DNA of 35,124 nucleotides from an uncultured Erysipelotrichaceae bacterium (GTDB taxonomy: Bacteria; Bacillota_I; Bacilli_A; RFN20; CAG-288): contig CACXYG010000003.1 of NCBI GenBank assembly GCA_902771745.1, positions 1-35,124 of the forward strand, given 5' to 3'. Made by a program: the position numbers and the translations under genes. Within the stretch, counting starts at the first letter, position 1. The number at the start of each line of letters is the position of its first letter. The notes under the pieces are model-generated. The model ran no database searches and was not told the origin of the DNA. It saw nothing but the letters and a program-made list of their open reading frames with translations. This document shows positions 1 to 7,288 of this stretch, piece after piece.

Positions 1-34
1 CGGTACAGACAATACCGATTCTTGGTTTTCTCAT
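1..34 (-). CDS. 5'-terminal fragment of a possible sugar isomerase, cut by window edge
   Basis: The minus strand opens an ATG at 34-32, three bases after the stop of the preceding dehydrogenase gene, and reads MRKPRIGIVCT to the window edge. The K/R-P-K/R-I-G start resembles the first beta strand of L-fucose/L-arabinose isomerase-like proteins, but eleven residues cannot prove a family. The gene is the fourth in a tightly packed operon of glycosidase, transaldolase and dehydrogenase. In a sulfo-TAL cluster the missing step would be a sulfoquinovose isomerase of the fucose-isomerase-like type, so this is the obvious candidate. That it is a coding start is likely from spacing; the function is inference from context. 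Confidence 0.45.
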   Translation of the reverse strand, partial: MRKPRIGIVCT

Positions 35-37
35 ATG

Positions 38-880
38 CTACTTGCTCCATTCATGATTGACAATCTTATAGGTGGCAGAGAAATCTTCCTTTTCCAAGCC
101 TTTTTCCATCGCCTGTTCATAGACGATTACCACTCTTCTTAAGGATGGGACTTCCTTACCCATATCGTCAGCAACCTCTTTGGCAAAGTGAACATCCTTG
201 TTCATGTTCGCCACAGAGAAAGCAGTTGGGTATTCACCAGCGATGATATTCTTGGCTTTGCCATCTAAATAGAAGTTCTGTGCACCACCATAAGAGAAGG
301 CAGTGACGACCTGATTGAGATCAAGACCACAGGACTTGGCTAAACCTAAGATTTCATTAACACCATTTTGGATTTCACCAACCAAAGCGTTATGCAAAAT
401 CTTCATCAAATTACCAGCACCATGGTCACCCATATAGATGATATTCTTACCCATGCATTGTAAGATTTCTTCCACCTTGTGATAGACTTCTTCCTTACCG
501 CCGACATAGATACCAAGTTCGCCTTTGACGGCAGCTGGTTGACTCTTGACGACGGGACAATCTAATAAATCAACACCCATCGCTTCTAACTTCTTGGCGA
601 CCGTTCTGTTGGTGTCTGGAGAAATGGTCGACATATCAATACAGATCTGACCTGGCTTGAGGTATTTGCTTAACTCCTCATATAAAGCCAGCATATGTTC
701 ATTCTTGGGAACCATAGAGATGATGACGTCTCTATCCTTGATGGCTTCTTCATAAGAGGAAGCAAATGGAAATGGGGTTTCTTTTTTGACGATATCATAA
801 CCGATAAGGTCATACTTCTTAGCAATATTGGTAGCCATTGGCATACCCATAATGCCAAGGCCGATAAACGCGACTTTCAT
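38..880 (-). CDS. Beta-hydroxyacid dehydrogenase family protein, probable sulfolactaldehyde reductase
   Basis: A 280-residue NAD(P)-dependent dehydrogenase of the 3-hydroxyisobutyrate dehydrogenase family, close to the usual family length. The N-terminal Rossmann fold has the GxGxxG signature at residues 7-12. Asp29 at the end of the second strand suggests a preference for NAD(H). The catalytic Lys is at about residue 160 (GNLMKILHN). Where ordinary 3-hydroxyisobutyrate dehydrogenases have a Ser-Gly-Gly substrate loop, this protein has CPVVKSQPAAVKG (108-120). This recalls the altered loop of E. coli YihU, the sulfolactaldehyde reductase, with a Lys-Ser pair that could bind an anionic sulfonate. 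It lies 2 bp after the transaldolase gene in the same operon, so reduction of sulfolactaldehyde to dihydroxypropanesulfonate is the most economical role. A generic 2-hydroxy-3-oxopropionate or hydroxyisobutyrate dehydrogenase cannot be excluded from sequence alone. Confidence 0.85.
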   Translation of the reverse strand: MKVAFIGLGIMGMPMATNIAKKYDLIGYDIVKKETPFPFASSYEEAIKDRDVIISMVPKNEHMLALYEELSKYLKPGQICIDMSTISPDTNRTVAKKLEAMGVDLLDCPVVKSQPAAVKGELGIYVGGKEEVYHKVEEILQCMGKNIIYMGDHGAGNLMKILHNALVGEIQNGVNEILGLAKSCGLDLNQVVTAFSYGGAQNFYLDGKAKNIIAGEYPTAFSVANMNKDVHFAKEVADDMGKEVPSLRRVVIVYEQAMEKGLEKEDFSATYKIVNHEWSK

Positions 881-882
881 GA

Positions 883-1563
883 TTAATTACCTTTGGTATG
901 ATCCCAAGCATCACAGAAGACACCAAGACCATAGTTGGTGAATGGATGCTTAAAGGATTCTTCATAAACGGATAAACCAGCCGTGACAATATCACAACCA
1001 AGTTCGGCCATATCCGCAATCTGCTTACCGTTTCTGACCGCGGCAGCGATGATTTCCGTTTCATAGCCTTTCTCTTTATAGATATTGACCAACTGAGCCA
1101 TGTAGGCATAAGTGTCTTCACCAGAATTTTCCTTCCAACCTAAGAATGGTGAGACAAACTTAGCATGGATTCTACCAGCCTGGATAGCCTGAGATGGGGA
1201 GAAGACCAAGGTGACATTGGTTCTGACACCCTGTTCTTCTAATAACTTAGCGGCTTTGACACCTTCTAAATTGCAAGGAATCTTGATGACAAAGTTCTCG
1301 CATAAAGCAGAGATCTTCTTTGCCTGTTGAATGATTTCTTCCGCAGTTTCTAAATGTGGATTGATTTCCACAGAGACTGGGAACTTATCCATACCTTCTA
1401 GATGATTATCTTTAATCCAATTGGCGATATCCGTAATCGCAACCATGAATTCCTTGCCGGAGTTCATGATGTGCTTTGGATTGGTGGTCACACCATCAAT
1501 GCCATAGCACTTATAAGCCTTATCAATTTCATCTAACTTAGCAGAATCCAAGAAAAATCTCAT
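883..1563 (-). CDS. Fructose-6-phosphate aldolase/transaldolase-like protein, probable sulfofructose transaldolase
   Basis: A 226-residue class I aldolase of the short transaldolase/FSA (MipB/TalC) family. Family landmarks are FFLDSA at the start, the GVTTNP strand (24-29), the Schiff-base Lys at about residue 94 in FVIKIP, and the TNVTLVFSPSQA segment. It sits 6 bp after the GH31 glycosidase and 2 bp before the dehydrogenase. Standard FSA or transaldolase genes are not normally packed with a YihQ-type glycosidase and a YihU-like reductase. In the sulfo-TAL pathway an enzyme of this family moves the C1-C3 unit of 6-deoxy-6-sulfofructose to glyceraldehyde 3-phosphate, giving fructose 6-phosphate and sulfolactaldehyde. 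The family is clear; the sulfo-substrate is inferred from context. Confidence 0.88.
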   Translation of the reverse strand: MRFFLDSAKLDEIDKAYKCYGIDGVTTNPKHIMNSGKEFMVAITDIANWIKDNHLEGMDKFPVSVEINPHLETAEEIIQQAKKISALCENFVIKIPCNLEGVKAAKLLEEQGVRTNVTLVFSPSQAIQAGRIHAKFVSPFLGWKENSGEDTYAYMAQLVNIYKEKGYETEIIAAAVRNGKQIADMAELGCDIVTAGLSVYEESFKHPFTNYGLGVFCDAWDHTKGN

Positions 1564-1569
1564 AATTCA

Positions 1570-3540
1570 TTATTCTCCTTTCTTAATGGATAGTGTCTCA
1601 AACAGTGGAGCAAAAGCAGAGCTCTTACGATAGAAAGCAATCGGCATTCCTAATGGAGCATCTACTTTGATTTTTCCACCCTGGTATTCCTTACCAGTGA
1701 AGAACTGCACCCAGTCCTCCTTTGGCAAATAGACTTCATGTTCTCTTTCTTTTTCTCTTAACACTGGAGAAACAAGAACATCTCGACCAAAGAGGTATTC
1801 TCTTTGGTTGACATAAGCTTCTTCTTCCGCAAAGTGGAAGAATAAAGGTCTCATACAAGGAAGATTATCTTCATAATACTGACGCAAGACTTCCTTACGA
1901 TATGGTTTCAACTGATAGAAGAGCTGAGAATTTCTTGCAAACTCTTCTTTCACTTCTTCATGATCGAACTGAACATTATCTTTTGGTCTATTACCCTCAT
2001 GTGTTCTAAACACAGGGCTGAAGACATTCATCTCCGACCATCGATTCATCAGTTCACTACCTCTTGTCATCATCATGACCGTGGTATAACCTCCGATATC
2101 CGAATGGACAACACCACAACCAGAGCAGGCAAGTGACAATGAAGCAGGAATAACGGATCCAAGACCATATTCATCCGAATAGTCGACATGCTGGTCACCA
2201 TTCCACATGGAGTTGGTGAAATGTAAGGTATGACCATAAGCAGCTCTGTTGAAGAAGAAGATTTCATCTTCCTTATGGCATTCCATGACAGCATCATGAC
2301 AGCACTTTGCCCACAAGGTAGGCCAACGGTTATGTAACTTCTTAGGATCGCCACCATAACAGACACAATCGGTTGGTAAATATTCGCCAAAGTCAGCCAT
2401 CCAACCCGACAAGCCATAGCCGATCATATTCTCTTTGATGATATTCTTATACCATTCATAGGCAGTGGGGTTGGTAAGATCAACAACACCGGCATCAAAG
2501 GTGGTGGATTTGATGTGGTAGACTTCACCATTTTTTCTTCTGACAAGGAAACTGTTTTCCTTGGCATAGTTATATTGTGGACTACCTTCTTTGACAAAGG
2601 TATTGATATAACCAAGGAATCTAACACCATCCTTGTTCAGCTCTTGAATAAACTCTTTTAAACCGTGATACAGCTCTTCATCCGCCTGCCAGTTCCAATA
2701 GACCTGATAACCGAAACTAGTAACCACATGACCGCACCAGTCCTGAGCCCATAAGGCAGCGACTTTTACGCCATCCTTTTTGGCTTGCTCATACTTTTCT
2801 CTTAAGACATCAATACCACCTTGTATGGCAAGAATAGCACCATCATTGACCCAATCCGGAACTTCTGGAGAAATGCCGACCAAACGGCATAAGGAAGCAG
2901 ATAATTCTCTGGTGTTATTTGCCGTTAGCAAGGTGATGGACTGAGGGAACTGACGGAAGGCAATGATGACTTCATCTTCATGGAAGGAAATCTTTCCATA
3001 ACTATCTTCATGGCAATAGAAGGCGTAATGTTTAGAAGAGATGAAGCTTGGAACAGAACAATAAGTCTGATGATTCTTGTATTTAGATACTCTATCGGGT
3101 TCGGGTTTGCCTTTGAATTTCCAGCGGAGTAACTTTTTAGCGATTTTTAATAAAGCTTGGTGTTCGCTGACCCAGATAGGAACATTCTTACCTTTCAAGT
3201 TCAGGGTTGTATATTGTTCACCACAACCATAGATTTTTTCATCCTGGAAGGTTTTAAAGCGAATGGCAAAATAGTCATAACCATAATCGACATGGAAGTG
3301 GAACTTCAAATTTTCACCTTCTTCGACGATGATTTCAGCAAAGACTTTGCCATCGCTGAAGATATAGCGATTGTTCTCCACATGATTAAATGTCAGATGA
3401 TGTCTTTCAATCTGCACATTCTTAGTCTTGAAAGAACCTCTTTTCATCTTATAGGTACTATGTTCCTTGGCCACCGTCAAATAACACTGGCCATCACTCA
3501 ACTGTCCTAAGAAGTAATCCCTCAGCTCTTGTTTGTCCAT
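1570..3540 (-). CDS. Glycoside hydrolase family 31, YihQ-type (probable sulfoquinovosidase with a variant sulfonate site)
   Basis: A 656-residue GH31 alpha-glycosidase that, from memory of E. coli YihQ, aligns almost without gaps through the catalytic barrel. The predicted nucleophile is Asp383 in GWMADFGEYLPTD and the acid/base is Asp449 in WNGDQ. Of the five sulfoquinovose-recognition positions (YihQ Q262, Q288, R301, W304, Y508), four are kept as Q240 (AIQGG), Q266 (WAQDW), W282 and Y485 (SDIGGYTT). The R301 position is Gln279 (FGYQVYWNW). No signal peptide is seen, so the enzyme should act inside the cell on an imported glycoside. The start is supported by AAAGGAG seven bases upstream. 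It is first in the operon, downstream of a palindromic operator. If the Arg-to-Gln change abolishes sulfonate binding, it could act on another 6-modified glucoside. Confidence 0.93.
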   Translation of the reverse strand: MDKQELRDYFLGQLSDGQCYLTVAKEHSTYKMKRGSFKTKNVQIERHHLTFNHVENNRYIFSDGKVFAEIIVEEGENLKFHFHVDYGYDYFAIRFKTFQDEKIYGCGEQYTTLNLKGKNVPIWVSEHQALLKIAKKLLRWKFKGKPEPDRVSKYKNHQTYCSVPSFISSKHYAFYCHEDSYGKISFHEDEVIIAFRQFPQSITLLTANNTRELSASLCRLVGISPEVPDWVNDGAILAIQGGIDVLREKYEQAKKDGVKVAALWAQDWCGHVVTSFGYQVYWNWQADEELYHGLKEFIQELNKDGVRFLGYINTFVKEGSPQYNYAKENSFLVRRKNGEVYHIKSTTFDAGVVDLTNPTAYEWYKNIIKENMIGYGLSGWMADFGEYLPTDCVCYGGDPKKLHNRWPTLWAKCCHDAVMECHKEDEIFFFNRAAYGHTLHFTNSMWNGDQHVDYSDEYGLGSVIPASLSLACSGCGVVHSDIGGYTTVMMMTRGSELMNRWSEMNVFSPVFRTHEGNRPKDNVQFDHEEVKEEFARNSQLFYQLKPYRKEVLRQYYEDNLPCMRPLFFHFAEEEAYVNQREYLFGRDVLVSPVLREKEREHEVYLPKEDWVQFFTGKEYQGGKIKVDAPLGMPIAFYRKSSAFAPLFETLSIKKGE

Positions 3541-3552
3541 ACCAACTCCTTT

Positions 3553-3575
3553 AATAATTAAGCGCCTTAATTATT
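3553..3575. promoter_or_regulatory. Palindromic operator O1 of the putative sulfoglycolysis operon
   Basis: This is a perfect 10-bp inverted repeat, AATAATTAAG and CTTAATTATT, separated by CGC. It lies between the predicted -10 of the minus-strand operon and the GH31 start codon, where a bound repressor would block transcription. A near copy (19 of 23 positions identical) occurs at 3665-3687. No regulator gene is in the window; the binding protein is unknown. Confidence 0.7.
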
Positions 3576-3578
3576 GAT

Positions 3579-3607
3579 ATGTTACCCCTTTCTTATGCAA
3601 CTTTCAA
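3579..3607 (-). promoter_or_regulatory. Predicted promoter for the GH31-transaldolase-dehydrogenase operon
   Basis: On the minus strand TTGAAA (3607-3602) and TAACAT (3584-3579) are separated by 17 bp. The start of transcription would fall at or inside operator O1. The -10 matches the consensus at four of six positions, so this is a moderate prediction. Confidence 0.5.
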
Positions 3608-3664
3608 TCAATAGTGGATATATTTTTAACAAATTGAGACTTTTGCGAAGAAATATCAACAATA

Positions 3665-3687
3665 TTTAATTAAGCCCTTTAATTATT
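3665..3687. promoter_or_regulatory. Palindromic operator O2 overlapping the symporter promoter
   Basis: This is the second copy of the 23-bp element, with half-sites TTTAATTAAG and TTTAATTATT around CCC. It is less symmetric than O1 (seven of ten pairs). It overlaps the likely -35 region of the rightward symporter promoter, whose -10 is TATACT at 3701-3706 (17 bp from TTTAAT at 3678). One regulator binding both sites could control both directions together. Confidence 0.65.
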
Positions 3688-3706
3688 TGATTGATTGAAT
3701 TATACT
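3678..3706 (+). promoter_or_regulatory. Predicted promoter for the GPH symporter gene
   Basis: A weak -35 (TTTAAT, inside operator O2) lies 17 bp before a good -10 (TATACT, 3701-3706). A weak -35 buried in an operator fits a regulated promoter. An AAGGAGAG ribosome site follows just before the ATG at 3751. Confidence 0.45.
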
Positions 3707-3750
3707 AATCTCAGTTTTATGGTCGATAATACATAAGGAGAGAGCTTTTT

Positions 3751-5274
3751 ATGGAAGAAAACAAAGAAGTTTCTGCCTCCCTCGAGGCAGAGAAGCAAGT
3801 TTCCAAGACCAGTGGTTTAAAACCAAAAGATTACTTCGGTTACGCCCTTGGTGACTTTGCCGGTTGTATGGCCTTTGCCAGTGTCACGACTCTTCTGCAG
3901 CGTTACTACACTGACGTCTTTGGTCTATCCCCTCTGTTCATCTTGATCATGTTCATGGTCGCCAGAGTCTGGGATGCCATCAATGACCCAATGATGGGTC
4001 GTATCGTCGATAAGAAGAAACCTGGTAAACAAGGTAGATATCGTATCTGGATGAAGATCGCCGCTATTCCATTAGCGGTGGCTACCATTCTCTTATTCTT
4101 ACCTTGGCCAGGTTTGATCAGTAACATGGGTAAGATCGGTATCATGGTCTATGCGACCATCACCTACATCTTCTTCGGTATGGTCTACACGATGCATCAG
4201 ATTCCTTATGGTTCTCTTGCTAGTGTCGTCACCACCGATGATAAGGAAAGAAATGGTCTTTCCGTCTATCGTTCTATCGGTGCCGCTTTAGGTAATATCC
4301 CGATTCTTCTCATCACCATGCTTTGGACGGTGAAGAAGGATGTCGATGGTGCAACAGTCGAAATGGTCGACTACACCAGAACCATCATCGGTATTGCTAT
4401 AGTTGCTGTCTTAGTCGGTGTCTTATTATTCTTCGGCTATAAGCTGAACAAGGAGAGAGTCGTTGCGAAAGCAACGGAAAACAAGGAAAAAGCGAAATTA
4501 TCTGTTATTCTTTCTAATTTATTGAAGAACAGATCCTTTGTTGCGATTTCTTTAGTCGGTATGCTCCTTCTTGCCGGTCAGATGTTCACTCAGTCCTTCT
4601 ATACCTATTTATTCTCTTATAAGTTCGAAAAAGGTTGGATGAACTTAGTCTCAATGGCTATGACCTACTTACCAATGGTCATCTTGATGCCATTCATGGG
4701 TAAGTTGATCCGTAAGTTCGGTAAAAAAGAAATCTGCGCCTTTGGCGCTTTCTTGGCCGCCGCTGCTAACCTCGCACTATTTGCCATGAGAGGTGTTACT
4801 AACCTCGACTTGTTATCCTTCATCTTCTTAGCCTTCTGCTTCATCTCCGGCTTTGGTCTTTCTATCATCACTCTTGAAATCTGGGCTGTTGCCACTGATG
4901 CTATTGATGATGTTGAAGTCAAGACTGGTATGAGAAATGACGGCTCTGCCTACTCCATCTTCATGTTCTTCAGAAAGTTAGGTCAGGTCTTAGCTGCTAT
5001 TGTTGTCAACGTCGCTCTTCTTTCCATCCACTACCTAACCGAGGATGGTGCCATCAACAAGGTCGCCATCACTGAAAATGTCGGTATGTTCTATGATCTT
5101 GCCACAATCATTCCTGCTGTCATCTTTGGTGCGATGGGCTTAATCATGCTTCTCTTATATGGTTTGAATAAGAAGAAGACAGATGAACTCCAGGTCGCCA
5201 AGAAAGAAATGCTCGCCAAACAGATTGAAAATGATGAAATCGCCGTTGGCGAAGAAGCTACTACAGATAATTAA
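3751..5274 (+). CDS. GPH-family sugar:cation symporter (YihO/YihP-like, MFS)
   Basis: A 507-residue, probably 12-segment membrane transporter of the glycoside-pentoside-hexuronide:cation symporter family. The family signature DAINDPMMGRIVDKKKP lies at residues 75-91 in the first cytoplasmic loop, and the C-terminal tail is Lys/Glu-rich. AAGGAGAG precedes the start by a normal distance. It is transcribed divergently from the YihQ-like glycosidase operon and shares a palindromic operator with it, so it is probably the importer for the operon's substrate. The E. coli sulfoquinovose locus also uses GPH transporters (YihO, YihP). Family assignment is firm. Import of sulfoquinovose or its glycosides is inference, and export of the C3-sulfonate product is possible but less likely. 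Confidence 0.9.
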   Translation: MEENKEVSASLEAEKQVSKTSGLKPKDYFGYALGDFAGCMAFASVTTLLQRYYTDVFGLSPLFILIMFMVARVWDAINDPMMGRIVDKKKPGKQGRYRIWMKIAAIPLAVATILLFLPWPGLISNMGKIGIMVYATITYIFFGMVYTMHQIPYGSLASVVTTDDKERNGLSVYRSIGAALGNIPILLITMLWTVKKDVDGATVEMVDYTRTIIGIAIVAVLVGVLLFFGYKLNKERVVAKATENKEKAKLSVILSNLLKNRSFVAISLVGMLLLAGQMFTQSFYTYLFSYKFEKGWMNLVSMAMTYLPMVILMPFMGKLIRKFGKKEICAFGAFLAAAANLALFAMRGVTNLDLLSFIFLAFCFISGFGLSIITLEIWAVATDAIDDVEVKTGMRNDGSAYSIFMFFRKLGQVLAAIVVNVALLSIHYLTEDGAINKVAITENVGMFYDLATIIPAVIFGAMGLIMLLLYGLNKKKTDELQVAKKEMLAKQIENDEIAVGEEATTDN

Positions 5275-5297
5275 TTGACCCTTCCAAATATATCAAC

Positions 5298-5329
5298 AAG
5301 AGATTCCTTCACCCGGGAATCTCTTTTTT
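5298..5329 (+). terminator. Rho-independent terminator after the symporter
   Basis: A 10-bp stem (AAGAGATTCC at 5298-5307 with GGAATCTCTT at 5316-5325) is followed by a T run. It lies 24 bp after the symporter stop codon. Confidence 0.85.
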
Positions 5330-5344
5330 AATGAAAACATCGAT

Positions 5345-5488
5345 AAACACAAGTGTTTTACTGGTTTTGTGTTTGTGCTGTCAGCACTTTGTGATAAAAA
5401 GTCCATTGAAAAATTGGCAAGACTCGTTTTCGTAAACCATAAAACAACAATTAATCTTATTGCTTTTATTTACAATTTTCATTATTCT
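5345..5488 (+). promoter_or_regulatory. Promoter and palindromes upstream of the heterodimeric ABC exporter
   Basis: A TTGCTT/TATTCT promoter with a 17-bp spacer lies at 5460-5488, 30 bp before the chosen ATG at 5519. Upstream are two short palindromes, AAACAC-AA-GTGTTT (5345-5358) and GTGCTG-T-CAGCAC (5375-5387). They are possible operators for a drug-responsive regulator, but none is encoded next to the genes. Confidence 0.4.
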
Positions 5489-5518
5489 AAAACGATATAC
5501 CCACCAGGGAGAAAAGGC

Positions 5519-7288
5519 ATGTTCAAGTTACTCCGTTACATGAAAAGTCGCTGGTATTTTGCCCTACTTGCCCCACTATGCATGATCGGTGAAGTCAGTA
5601 TGGATTTCCTTCTTGTCACCTACATGGAGAAAATCGTCGACTTCGGCATCAACAGTGACCCTATCAATGTCGATAACATCATTCATTATGGTCTTATTAT
5701 GATGGCCATTGTTTTTGCTGGTGTCATCCTTGGTGTTTTAGGAGGTGTGTTCACCTCCCTTGTCGCTCATGACTTTGCCAACAACTTACGTAAGGATTTA
5801 TATAAAAAAATCATGACTCTTTCCTATCATCAGGCAGATAGTTTCTCTACATCTACATTAATCACCCGAGTCACCAATGATGTCACTCAGGTAAGATTCA
5901 TGATTGCTATGTCCTTAAGAAGTCTCGTTAGAGCCTTAAGTTTCTTTGTTCTAGGTATCTTCTTCACCCTTCAGATCAGTTCTAACTTCGGCATTCTTTT
6001 AACCATCATGCTGCCATTAGAAATAGCCTTTTTATCAATCTTCATAATAATCATCTTCCCAGTCTATAAAGTCATTCAGAAAAAACTAGATAGACTCAAT
6101 CTCGTCATGCACGAGAATGTCTCTGGTGCAAGAGTCATCAAAGCCTTCAACCAAGAAGATTACGAAAATAATAGATTCCAAAAGTCGAATGACGAATATA
6201 CCCAGACCACATTGAAAGTCGCTCGTATCAGCGCCTTATTAACACCGGTCTTAAACATCATCATCTTTGCCACCCAAATATTGATTTACTATATCGGTGG
6301 CACTTCGATTTTAGATTTCTTTAGCCTGGGATCTCAATTTGAAGGTGACATGATCAAAATTGGTGAAATCTCTCAAGCAGTCACCTATATCAACATGATT
6401 TCCATGGCGATTATGATCTTTGGTACAACCTTCTTGAATTTCGCTAGAGCATTTGCTTCAAGTTCTCGTATCAATGAAGTATTAGATTGTAAGTCGGAAA
6501 TCAAAGATGGAGATAAAAACTTAGAAGATACGGTAGAACATGGAACCATTCGTTTTGAAGATGTTTCCTTTCAGTATCCCGGTGCAAAAGAACCAGTATT
6601 CTCTCATATCAGCTTTGAAGTCAAACAAGGAGAGACAATTGCTATAGTCGGTGCCACCGGTTGTGGTAAATCCTCTTTGGTAAATCTTCTTCCTCGCTTT
6701 TATGATGTCACCAGCGGTAGTGTTTTTGTCGATGGCTACAACATCAAAGATTATAAATTAAATGATTTGAGAGATAAGATTTCTCTATGTCTACAAAAGT
6801 CCGAATTATTCAAAGGAACCATCAGAGAAAATGTTCTCTGGGGTAAACCAGAAGCGAGTAATGATGAAGTAAAAACCGCACTAGATATCGCGCAGGCCAG
6901 CGAGTTTGTCTTCCAAAAAGAAGCGGGTATGGATGAATGGGTAGAAGAAAAAGGCACCTCTCTTTCTGGTGGTCAAAAGCAACGTCTATCCATCGCTAGA
7001 GCCATCATCAAGAAACCAGAGATCATCATCTTTGATGATTCCACTTCCGCATTGGATTTGTTGACGGAAGCCAGATTACACACCAGTTTAAAAGAATACT
7101 TACCTGATACCACAAAGATCATCGTTGCTCAAAGAATCGCTACTGCCAAGAACGCAACCCGTATCATGGTCTTAGACCAAGGTCATATCGTCGCTTTTGA
7201 TAAACATGAAAACTTATTAAAAGATTGTTCGGTCTATCTTGATATCTACAATTCCCAGTTGAAAGATGAGGATAAGTTCTATGAGTGA
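5519..7288 (+). CDS. ABC exporter subunit with degenerate ATPase site (heterodimer partner 1)
   Basis: A 589-residue half-transporter with an N-terminal six-helix exporter domain and a C-terminal nucleotide-binding domain. Motifs are Walker A GATGCGKSS (about 378), signature LSGGQKQR (about 481) and Walker B IIIFDDSTSALD (about 502). The catalytic Glu after Walker B is Asp, and the switch His is replaced in VAQRI, the pattern of the degenerate subunit in heterodimeric exporters such as TM287 or BmrC. The reading frame extends upstream to 5369, but the start at 5519 has an AGGGAGAAAAGGC site and lies after the predicted promoter, so it is preferred. The stop overlaps the next gene's start, indicating a coupled two-gene operon. 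Substrate unknown; probably drugs, lipids or peptides. Confidence 0.92.
   Translation: MFKLLRYMKSRWYFALLAPLCMIGEVSMDFLLVTYMEKIVDFGINSDPINVDNIIHYGLIMMAIVFAGVILGVLGGVFTSLVAHDFANNLRKDLYKKIMTLSYHQADSFSTSTLITRVTNDVTQVRFMIAMSLRSLVRALSFFVLGIFFTLQISSNFGILLTIMLPLEIAFLSIFIIIIFPVYKVIQKKLDRLNLVMHENVSGARVIKAFNQEDYENNRFQKSNDEYTQTTLKVARISALLTPVLNIIIFATQILIYYIGGTSILDFFSLGSQFEGDMIKIGEISQAVTYINMISMAIMIFGTTFLNFARAFASSSRINEVLDCKSEIKDGDKNLEDTVEHGTIRFEDVSFQYPGAKEPVFSHISFEVKQGETIAIVGATGCGKSSLVNLLPRFYDVTSGSVFVDGYNIKDYKLNDLRDKISLCLQKSELFKGTIRENVLWGKPEASNDEVKTALDIAQASEFVFQKEAGMDEWVEEKGTSLSGGQKQRLSIARAIIKKPEIIIFDDSTSALDLLTEARLHTSLKEYLPDTTKIIVAQRIATAKNATRIMVLDQGHIVAFDKHENLLKDCSVYLDIYNSQLKDEDKFYE

Noticed and set aside
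38..3540. Sulfo-EMP type pathway as in E. coli
   Set aside because: No YihV-like kinase or YihT-like aldolase is seen; a short transaldolase takes that place, pointing to the transaldolase branch.
5369..5518. N-terminal extension of the first ABC exporter subunit
   Set aside because: A promoter lies inside it, there is no ribosome site at 5369, and the extra residues are not exporter-like.
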